Source: DASZIT01 sp036489495 (GTDB lineage: Bacteria; Actinomycetota; Acidimicrobiia; Acidimicrobiales; RAAP-2). Taken from it: a DNA stretch of 18,633 nt. Under the pieces are notes generated by a model that did no database searches, was not told where the DNA came from, and worked only from the letters and a program-made list of their open reading frames with translations. The DNA is taken from positions 1-18,633 of the forward strand of contig DASXFR010000108.1 in the NCBI GenBank assembly GCA_036489495.1, in the 5' to 3' direction. Of this stretch, positions 12,405 to 18,633 are shown piece by piece. Within the stretch, counting starts at the first letter, position 1. Every line of letters starts with the position of its first letter. The translations under genes were made by a program, and so were the position numbers.

Positions 12405-13621
12405 TGGTCGACGACCTGACCATGGTGGCCCCGTATCCCGGGCTCCAGCGGCGGGCCAAACTGCCGAGCGGCGTGGCCGCCTACACCGAGCGGTTGACGA
12501 ACGCCCTCGCCGGCCAAGGGGTGTCGGTGAAGGTGATCGCCCCCGAGGTGGAGGGCGAGCCGGGTCGGTCCCGGGTCGACGGGGTCACCGTCGAGCGCAG
12601 CTTCCGCCGGGGGGCCAACGCCCTCCCGGCGGCGGCCAGCGCCGCCCGACGCACCGGCGCCCCCATCGTCCACCTCCAGTTCGAGACCTTCCTGTATGGC
12701 GGTCCGTCGTCGGTTCCCGGGGTGGCTCCGGCGCTGGCCAATCTGCGGAGCCGGGGACAGCTGCCGGTGGTCACCCTGCACCAGGTCATCGACCCGAGCC
12801 AGGTGGACAAGGAGTTCACCGAGGTCCATCGGGTGAACGTCCCGCCCCCGGTGGCGCGCTGGGGGTTGTCGGCGCTGCAGCGGATGGTGCGGAAGCTGTC
12901 GGTGTCCACCGTGGTGCACGAGCCGGCGTTCGAGGACCTGGTGCCCGGCTCGGTGGTGGTGCCCCATGGGCTGGATGTGGCCGATCCGCTGTCCCCGGCG
13001 GCGTCGGCCGAGATCAAGGTGTCCCTCGGGCTCCGCCCCGACCGCCTGACCGCGCTGTGCTTCGGGTTCCTGTCTCCCTACAAGGGCCTCGAACGGGCCC
13101 TGGAGGCGGCGGCGATCGCCGGCGACGCCGTCGAGTTGGTGGTGGCCGGCGGCAGCCACCCGCGGCTGGCCGGGCGGGATTCCTATGCCGACGACCTCCG
13201 CCGGCGCTTCGGGGCCGTTGCCCGGTTCGTGGGGTACGTCCCCGAGCCCGAGGTGGCGGCCTGGTTCGGGGCCGCCGATGTACTGCTCCTGCCCTATCCC
13301 CGGCCGTTCGCCAGCAGCGGGCCCTTCGCTCAGGCCCTCGGCTTCGGCACCCCGGTGCTGTGTTCGGAGTCGTTGGCCCGCTGCATCGGGGCCCCCGAGG
13401 CGCTGGTCACCCCGACCGATCCGCCCGGGTTCGCCCGGCGGTTGACGGAGTTGGCCGCTGACCCCGACCAGCTCCGGACCCTGGCCGTGGCCACCCGGGC
13501 CCTGGCCCGAGGCCGCAGCTGGGACGACGTGGCCCGCCGTCACATCTTGCTCTACGAGGAGGTGATCGATGCCCATCGCACTGTTGGCCGGCGCGTTCGG
13601 TCAGGGCAACCTGGGGGATGA
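12404..13621 (+). CDS. GT4-family glycosyltransferase
   Basis: It is a two-domain GT-B enzyme of 405 aa. The N-domain opens MVAPYPGLQRRAKLPSGVAAYTERLTNALAGQG, a donor/acceptor fold with the Gly-rich S-G-V-A loop, then HLQFETFLYGG and VVTLHQVID. The C-domain has VVVPHGLDV, CFGFLSPYKGLERALEA (Lys227, phosphate-binding type), VAGGSHP, VRFVGYVP-like strands and ADVLLLPYPRPFASSGPFAQALGFGTPVL. The E-x7-E pattern of many GT4 enzymes is replaced here by SSGPFAQAL, as in some divergent GT4 subgroups. It probably adds a hexose from a nucleotide sugar to a lipid-linked glycan on the cytoplasmic face. ATG 12404 overlaps the previous stop, and its end overlaps the next gene by 53 nt. Confidence 0.87.
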   Translation: MVDDLTMVAPYPGLQRRAKLPSGVAAYTERLTNALAGQGVSVKVIAPEVEGEPGRSRVDGVTVERSFRRGANALPAAASAARRTGAPIVHLQFETFLYGGPSSVPGVAPALANLRSRGQLPVVTLHQVIDPSQVDKEFTEVHRVNVPPPVARWGLSALQRMVRKLSVSTVVHEPAFEDLVPGSVVVPHGLDVADPLSPAASAEIKVSLGLRPDRLTALCFGFLSPYKGLERALEAAAIAGDAVELVVAGGSHPRLAGRDSYADDLRRRFGAVARFVGYVPEPEVAAWFGAADVLLLPYPRPFASSGPFAQALGFGTPVLCSESLARCIGAPEALVTPTDPPGFARRLTELAADPDQLRTLAVATRALARGRSWDDVARRHILLYEEVIDAHRTVGRRVRSGQPGG

Positions 13622-14723
13622 CGCCCTGCTCCAAGCGTTCGTCCGCGCCCTTCCGGAGTGGCACCTGCAGGTGACCACCGCCGACCCGGCCGCCGCCGAA
13701 CGGGTGGGCTGCGAGCCGGTGCCCGCCCGTCGGCCCGCGGCGGTCGCTTCCGCCGCCCGCGCCTCGGACGCCATCCTGGTCGGAGGGGGCACGGTGTTCA
13801 AGACCCTCCATCCCTCGTCCGGGCGGCAGCCGCTGGCGTTGTTGGCCAACACCTCGGCGCTGGTGGCGGTGTCGTCGGCCCTCCACCGGCCGGTGGCCAT
13901 GGTCGGGGTGGGGGCGGGCCGGCTGGACAGCCGGGGGGCCCGCGCCCTCACCCGCTTCATCGTCAAGCATGCCGACCTCCTGGTGCTCCGCGACGAGGAG
14001 TCGGCCGGCGAAATGTTCCGTTCGAATATCCCCGGACCCTTCCGGGTCGGAGCCGATCCGGCCTGGACCCTGGTGGTGCCGCCCGACCGGGTCCCGGCCG
14101 CCCACGACGGCGTGGTCCGGGTGGTTCCCTCCCACCTGGCCAACGGGGCCGACGGGTGGGCCGGCATGGTCGACCGGCTCGCCGACACCCTGGGCCGGTT
14201 GCTGGCCATGGGCCTGGCCGTCGAGCTCCAGGCCTGGCAGCACGACGCCGGTTCGACCGAGTGGGATGACCACGCCATCATCGACGCCCTGGTCGACCGG
14301 CACGGCCCGTCGGTCGAGGTGGTGCCCACCCCCGGGTCGATGGACGCCGCCGTCGAGTCGATGATCGGCACCGGGACGGTCCTCTCCTTCCGGTTCCACG
14401 CGCTGATCGCCGCCGCCGCCGCCGGGGTTCCCACCGTGGCGGTCACCCACGAGGCCAAACTCGGCGCCCTGGCCCGCCGGCTCGAGCAGCGGGCCGCCCC
14501 GGTCGATTTCGAGCCGTCGGTCCTGGCCGCCCAGGTGGCCAACGCCATCGAGGCGCCGGGCCCGGCTCCCGCCGCCATCAAGGAGCAGATCGCCCGGGCC
14601 GAGGAGGGGTTCCTGTTGTTGCGGGTCCTGCTCGGCGGCGGCCGGTCCGAGGAGTCCGATTCGTTGGGGGCATTGCCGTTGGCCCCGGCCCTTCGATCGC
14701 CGACCTCACCCCGGGTGCGATGA
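13569..14723 (+). CDS. polysaccharide pyruvyltransferase family protein
   Basis: The 384-aa protein opens with GAFGQGNLGDDALLQAFVRAL, the GN.GD signature of the CsaB/WcaK-like family, followed by ASDAILVGGGTVFK. Later come HRPVAMVGVGAGRLDS, ADLLVLRDEESA, GADPAWTL, and TVLSFRFHALIAAAAAGVPTVAV with a conserved-looking His277. Family members transfer pyruvyl from phosphoenolpyruvate to glycan hydroxyls, giving a negatively charged ketal, although some relatives act differently. GAGGAGG lies just before ATG 13569. It overlaps the GT4 gene by 53 nt and the next gene by 4 nt (ATGA). The last 30 residues are Ser/Pro-rich and look disordered. Confidence 0.85.
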   Translation: MPIALLAGAFGQGNLGDDALLQAFVRALPEWHLQVTTADPAAAERVGCEPVPARRPAAVASAARASDAILVGGGTVFKTLHPSSGRQPLALLANTSALVAVSSALHRPVAMVGVGAGRLDSRGARALTRFIVKHADLLVLRDEESAGEMFRSNIPGPFRVGADPAWTLVVPPDRVPAAHDGVVRVVPSHLANGADGWAGMVDRLADTLGRLLAMGLAVELQAWQHDAGSTEWDDHAIIDALVDRHGPSVEVVPTPGSMDAAVESMIGTGTVLSFRFHALIAAAAAGVPTVAVTHEAKLGALARRLEQRAAPVDFEPSVLAAQVANAIEAPGPAPAAIKEQIARAEEGFLLLRVLLGGGRSEESDSLGALPLAPALRSPTSPRVR

Positions 14724-17440
14724 CCGCACTCGTCGAGCGCCCTCGGGCGCAGGCCCCGAGAAGAACTGACGCGGTCCGCGATCAGGCGACGGTCGCCTCC
14801 GGGCAGATCGCCGCCGGGGTGGGGAACATGGCATTCGCGCTGATCATGGCCCGGATCCTGTCCCCGGGGACCTTCGCCCAGTTCGCCTCCTTCCTGGCGC
14901 TGTACCTGCTGCTGAGCATGCCGGGATCGGCCGTCACCGCGGTGGCCGCCCTGGAGCCGGTACGGGTGGCCCGGTTCCGGCCGGTGTTGCTGTACGGGGG
15001 GGCGGCGGTGGGCGTCGCCCTGGCCGTCACCTCACCGTGGGTGGGGCCCGCCCTCCGGCTCCCGGTGGCCATGGTGGTGGTCCTCGGCCTGTCCGGGCCC
15101 GCCCTCGGAACCCTGGCCTTCGACCGCGGCCGTCTCTATGCCTGGAATCGCCACGCCCGCCTGGTCGCCAGCCTGGCGGTGGAGCCGGCCGTGCGGTTGC
15201 TCCTCGGCCTCGGTCTGGCCACCCTGGGCGGAGCGGTGGGTGGCGCCTTCGGTGTCGTGGTGGCCGGGTACGCGGCGCTGGAGATCGCCCGTCGCCACTG
15301 GAACCACGGGCGGTCTCCCGGGGCCGACCCGTCCGACGGCGCCCCGGCCGACCCGCCGATCGCCCAAGCGGCTCACCCGCGGCTGCCCCGAGCGGCGGCC
15401 TGGACCGTCCTGGCCTTCCTGGCCCTGGTGGTGGTCCAGAACCAGGACCTGCTGATCGCCAACCGGGTGCTGTCGCCGTTGCAGGCGGGTCAGTTCGCGG
15501 TGCTCTCCACTCTGGGCGGCCTCTCGGCGTTCGCCACCATGACCGTGCCGCTGGTGCTCCTGCCCCGAAGCCGGGCCGGTGACGGCGGGTTGTTGCCGGC
15601 CCTGGGCATCACCGCCCTCATCGGTGGCGCCGCCGTCGGGGTGGTGGCGCTGGCCCCGGCCGCGCTGGTCACCGCCCTGTTCGGCGCCCGGTACCACCAG
15701 GTGGCCGGGGTACTGGTCATCTACGTCGGGGCGATGGCGTTGCTGGGCATTTCCCGGGTGCTGGTCGCCCACCGGTGTGCCACCGGAACCGGGCGGTCAT
15801 CGCTGGTGCTGGTGGCCATGGCCGCCGCGGCCCAGGCCACCCTGATCCTCCAGTTCGGTCACGACCCCCGGTCGGTTGCCTTCTCGACGGCGGCCTCGGT
15901 GTCGGGTCTCACCGTCTCCCTGGGGGCGGCCGAGGCGCTCCGGTGGGAACGCCTCCGGCAACGATGGTCGAGCCTGTGGGCGGCTCTCACCCGACCGGTG
16001 ACCCTGGCGGTGATCGGGCTCTCGGTGTCCGGCCTGGCGGTCCGCCTCATCGTCCCCCGGGGGTTGTGGCTCGACGAGGCGACCAGCGTCGACCAGGCCC
16101 GGATGTCGTTCGCCGGGATGATCTCCAACCTCCGGACCACCGACGTCCACCCGCCGCTGTATTTCTCCGTGCTGTGGGTCTCGGTCCGCTGGCTGGGCTC
16201 CGGAGAGCTGGCGGTCCGTCTCCCGTCGATCATCGCCGGGGCTCTGGTCGTCCCCATGCTCTACGCGTTGGGCAAGGAGGCCTACGACCGGCGGACCGGG
16301 GTGGTGGCCGCCGCCGTCGGGTCGGTGGCGCCGATCATGGTCTGGTACTCCCAGGAAGCTCGGATGTATGCGTTCTTGATGCTGTTCGGGGTGATCGCCC
16401 TCTGGGCCCAGGTGCGGATCCTCAATCGGGGCGGGCGCCTGGTGTGGGTCATCTACGCGGTGGCCAGCATCGCCCTGGTGTGGACCCAGTATTTCGGGGC
16501 CCTCCAGGTGGTGGTCCAGCAACTCGCCTTCGTGTACTTCATCTGGGCCCGGCACCGGCGGGGCGAGCCGGTACGCGGGCTGGTGATCGGTTGGGCGGTG
16601 ACCCTGGCCGCCATCATCATCTGGCTGGCCCCGCTGGCCCCCTTCGCCTACCAGCAGTTCCACGTCAACCAGACAGCGGGCAAAGGGTTCGGCGGGCCCC
16701 AACAGGTCGGCAACGCCACCGCCCTGAGCGGGAACCATCTCAGCATCTACGCGGCCATCGCCAACCTCATCTGGGCGGTGTGGGGTTACCACTCGAACTC
16801 GGCCATGGCCCTGCTGGCGGCGCTGTGGCCGCTCGGGATGCTGTTCGCTCTGGTGCTGCTGGGTCGGCGCCACCAGCGGATGACCACCCTGTTGGTGGCG
16901 GCCGTGCTGATTCCCGGCATGGTGATGTTCGCCCTCGGGACGGTGAAACGGAACCTCTTCGACATTCGCTACCTGTCGACCGCCGTCCCCATCCTCTTCG
17001 TCCTCATCGCCCGCATGGTGACCGGGATCTCCCGGCGGACGGCCACCCTGGCCGCCGGCACCGGCCTGGTGATCGCCACCATGCTGGTCGGACTGATCGA
17101 CCAGCAGTACAACGGCACCAACCCCCGCACCTACGACTTCCGCCAGGCGCTCCTCCCCGTCGAGGCCAAGGCCCGACCCGGCGACGTGATCATCTACGAC
17201 CCGGCCGACCTGCGGGAGGTGGTGCAGTACTACGCCTCCACGCCCCGGCTCGAGCCGGTCGGCGCCCAGCCCAACGTGGCGACCGGGGGCCATGCCGTCT
17301 ATGTGCTGGCCAGCCCGTCGCTCATGAACGGACCGTCCGACACCACCGCGCTGTCCAAGGCGCTGACCTCGCTACGCGCCCATGACCGGCTGGTGATGCA
17401 CCGGACCCTGGCCAACGTGGAGGTATGGGAATTCCGATGA
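14720..17440 (+). CDS. fusion: flippase-like membrane domain plus GT-C glycosyltransferase
   Basis: One unbroken 906-codon frame joins two membrane modules. Residues about 20-420 resemble a Wzx/MATE-type polysaccharide flippase: VASGQIAAGVGNMAFALIMARILSPGTFAQFASF at the first helices, two sets of hydrophobic segments divided by a hydrophilic loop (about 192-224), and QNQDLLIANRVLSPLQAGQFAVLSTLGGLSAFATM starting the second half. Residues about 428-800 look like a GT-C (ArnT/PMT-like) transferase: GLWLDEATSVDQA with the acidic pair Asp452/Glu453 in the first outer loop, DVHPPLYF (477-479 HPP), MVWYSQEARMYAF, and many later helices. The C-terminus (about 800-906) is a soluble domain (GDVIIYDPADLREVVQYYAS). 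GT-C enzymes use polyprenyl-phosphate sugars outside the membrane. Start overlaps the previous stop (ATGA). Confidence 0.87.
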   Translation: MTALVERPRAQAPRRTDAVRDQATVASGQIAAGVGNMAFALIMARILSPGTFAQFASFLALYLLLSMPGSAVTAVAALEPVRVARFRPVLLYGGAAVGVALAVTSPWVGPALRLPVAMVVVLGLSGPALGTLAFDRGRLYAWNRHARLVASLAVEPAVRLLLGLGLATLGGAVGGAFGVVVAGYAALEIARRHWNHGRSPGADPSDGAPADPPIAQAAHPRLPRAAAWTVLAFLALVVVQNQDLLIANRVLSPLQAGQFAVLSTLGGLSAFATMTVPLVLLPRSRAGDGGLLPALGITALIGGAAVGVVALAPAALVTALFGARYHQVAGVLVIYVGAMALLGISRVLVAHRCATGTGRSSLVLVAMAAAAQATLILQFGHDPRSVAFSTAASVSGLTVSLGAAEALRWERLRQRWSSLWAALTRPVTLAVIGLSVSGLAVRLIVPRGLWLDEATSVDQARMSFAGMISNLRTTDVHPPLYFSVLWVSVRWLGSGELAVRLPSIIAGALVVPMLYALGKEAYDRRTGVVAAAVGSVAPIMVWYSQEARMYAFLMLFGVIALWAQVRILNRGGRLVWVIYAVASIALVWTQYFGALQVVVQQLAFVYFIWARHRRGEPVRGLVIGWAVTLAAIIIWLAPLAPFAYQQFHVNQTAGKGFGGPQQVGNATALSGNHLSIYAAIANLIWAVWGYHSNSAMALLAALWPLGMLFALVLLGRRHQRMTTLLVAAVLIPGMVMFALGTVKRNLFDIRYLSTAVPILFVLIARMVTGISRRTATLAAGTGLVIATMLVGLIDQQYNGTNPRTYDFRQALLPVEAKARPGDVIIYDPADLREVVQYYASTPRLEPVGAQPNVATGGHAVYVLASPSLMNGPSDTTALSKALTSLRAHDRLVMHRTLANVEVWEFR

Positions 17441-18633
17441 CGACGACAACGACCATGAAACGGCCGGAGACGACCGATGACCCGCGCCTGGGCCCGCCCA
17501 AGTGGCGGACGCCGGACGACTGGCGCGCCGCCGATGTCAAACTGCGGCTGCTGCTGCCGTTGAGCGTGCTGTTGGCCGGGTGGTACTTCGAGTGGCTGCT
17601 GCGGGCCGGCCGGGTGGGGAATCCGGTGCTCTACGGGTTGCTGGTCTCCGCGGAGCTGTTCAATCTGGTCCAGGCGGCCGGGTTCTGGTGGACATGCCGG
17701 CACGGGCGGGACCGGAAGCCGGCACCGCGGTGGTCGGGCCGTCCGCCCGCCGTCGATGTCCTGATCCCGGTGTACAACGAACCGATCGACGTGGTGGCGC
17801 CCACCGTGGCTGCCGCCGTCGGCCTGCGGGGCGCGGAGGTGACCGTTTACCTGCTCGACGATGCCGGCCGTCCGGAGCTCGCCGATCTGGCCCGGGAGGT
17901 GGGGGCCCACTATGTGTGGCGTGAGCGGAACACCGGGGCCAAGGCCGGTAACCTCAACCACGCCCTCGGCCTCACCCGGGCCCCGTTTGTGGTGGTGTTC
18001 GACTGCGACCACGTCCCCGACGCCGGATTCCTCGAGGCCACCCTCGGGTGGATGCAGGACGCCCGGGTCGGTTTCGTCCAGACCCCTCAGTACTACGCCA
18101 ACGCCCGGAGCGGCCGGCTCGCCGCCTCCGCCTGGTCCCAGCAGGCGCTGTTCTTCGGCGGCATCGCCCGGGGGAAGGACGGCCTCGGGGCGATGTTCTG
18201 CTGCGGCACCAACGTCGTCTTCCGCCGGCAGGCGCTGGAGGAGGCCGGTGGTTTCCCGGAGAAATCGCTGACCGAGGACTTCGAGCTCTCGATCATGCTG
18301 CACGAGCAGGGCTGGCGCTCGGTGTACGTGAACGAAGTGCTGGCCCAGGGCCTGGGTCCCGAGGACATGGCCTCGTACGTGAGCCAGCAGCGGCGGTGGG
18401 CACGGGGCTGTCTGGCCGCGCTGCCGGTGGCGATCAAGGCGGTGCTCCCGTGGCGGATCCGCCAGCAGTACCTGCTGTCGTCGATGTTCTTCCTGTCCGG
18501 ATGGACGGTGGCCCTCTACATGGCCCTCCCGGTCGTCCGGATCTTCACCGGGGCCCAGCCGCTGGCCGGCGCCACCGCCGACCAGTTCCTGCTCCACTTC
18601 GCCCCGTATTTCTGCGTGAGCCTCCTGGCGGTG
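17437..18633 (+). CDS. cellulose-synthase-like processive GT2, N-terminal 399 residues
   Basis: The frame opens at ATG 17437 (ATGA overlap with the fusion gene) and runs without a stop to the window edge, so the gene is cut. Another ATG at 17455 would remove a Thr-rich start. Order: two membrane helices (about 37-55 and 63-85), then the GT-A domain with VDVLIPVYNEP, LLDDAGR (Asp141/Asp142), RNTGAKAGNLNHAL, FDCDH (Asp189-x-Asp191), LTEDFELSIMLHEQGW (TED 279-281) and SQQRRWARG (QxxRW 317-321), then another membrane helix from about 345. All catalytic motifs of BcsA-type synthases are present, so it should polymerise and translocate a beta-linked glycan from a UDP- or GDP-sugar. Whether a PilZ c-di-GMP domain follows lies outside the window. 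Confidence 0.92.
   Translation, partial: MTTTTTMKRPETTDDPRLGPPKWRTPDDWRAADVKLRLLLPLSVLLAGWYFEWLLRAGRVGNPVLYGLLVSAELFNLVQAAGFWWTCRHGRDRKPAPRWSGRPPAVDVLIPVYNEPIDVVAPTVAAAVGLRGAEVTVYLLDDAGRPELADLAREVGAHYVWRERNTGAKAGNLNHALGLTRAPFVVVFDCDHVPDAGFLEATLGWMQDARVGFVQTPQYYANARSGRLAASAWSQQALFFGGIARGKDGLGAMFCCGTNVVFRRQALEEAGGFPEKSLTEDFELSIMLHEQGWRSVYVNEVLAQGLGPEDMASYVSQQRRWARGCLAALPVAIKAVLPWRIRQQYLLSSMFFLSGWTVALYMALPVVRIFTGAQPLAGATADQFLLHFAPYFCVSLLAV

Noticed and set aside
12089..13576. 495-codon antisense frame over the GT2/GT4 genes
   Set aside because: Composition is low complexity and the opposite strand encodes recognisable glycosyltransferases.
15797..17293. 498-codon open frame antisense to the flippase/GT-C fusion
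   Set aside because: It is His/Gly/Gln/Pro-rich low complexity with no motif, typical of antisense frames in high-GC genes; the plus-strand protein has clear domain motifs over the same bases.
15775..17385. 536-codon plus-strand frame inside the fusion gene
   Set aside because: It is Arg/Gly/Pro-rich with no domain; it is the shifted frame of the real gene.
17299..18597. 432-codon antisense frame over the cellulose-synthase-like gene
   Set aside because: The plus strand has all processive GT2 motifs in an uninterrupted frame from 17437 to the edge.

Overview
The window looks like chromosomal DNA from a high-GC Gram-positive bacterium, most likely an actinobacterium of the Acidimicrobiia type. 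Pointers are the very high GC at third codon positions, two enzymes of the mycothiol-dependent maleylpyruvate isomerase (MDMPI) fold, a limonene-epoxide-hydrolase family protein, many GTG starts, several apparently leaderless genes, and a secreted protein built from a 42-residue GYW..DGG.F.FGDA.FYGSTG repeat that I associate with that class. The taxonomic call is inference. I see no rRNA, tRNA, CRISPR array, insertion sequence or phage gene.

Layout. (1) 1-3019, small-molecule and detoxification genes: the end of a VOC/glyoxalase protein, a RidA-like protein facing it, a TetR regulator, and a divergent translationally coupled pair of MDMPI-like proteins. The 64-bp TetR/MDMPI gap carries a perfect palindrome and mirror-image promoter elements. 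(2) 3035-8918, all on the minus strand: an orphan ribbon-helix-helix protein, a beta-class DNA methyltransferase with an extra C-terminal domain and a 110-aa unknown partner, a secreted alpha/beta hydrolase, a limonene-epoxide-hydrolase-like enzyme, and a secreted CHAP-domain protein with tandem repeats. (3) 9037-11519, plus strand, a regulatory cluster: an ECF-type sigma factor, a small overlapping ORF in the usual anti-sigma position, and a membrane-anchored protein with a kinase fold that has lost every catalytic motif. (4) 11643 to the end, plus strand: five overlapping genes for an exported polysaccharide or glycoconjugate. They are a polyprenyl-phosphate-sugar-synthase-like GT2, a GT4, a polysaccharide pyruvyltransferase-family protein, a 906-aa fusion of a flippase-like domain to a GT-C glycosyltransferase, and a cellulose-synthase-like processive GT2 cut by the window edge.

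How the genes may work together. In the last operon the first GT2 could make a polyprenyl-phosphate sugar used as donor by the GT-C half of the fusion, while the GT4, the pyruvyltransferase-like protein and the cellulose-synthase-like protein build, decorate or polymerise the glycan. The sigma factor and pseudokinase lie just upstream in the same orientation, but a strong GC hairpin separates them from the glycan operon, so control of one by the other is only a guess.

Most noteworthy are the flippase/GT-C fusion, the fully degenerate pseudokinase beside a sigma factor, the methyltransferase with its unexplained C-terminal domain and partner, and the palindromic TetR/MDMPI control region. No gap between genes exceeds 300 bases; the longest, 9932-10145, holds short repeats and a possible tiny upstream ORF.
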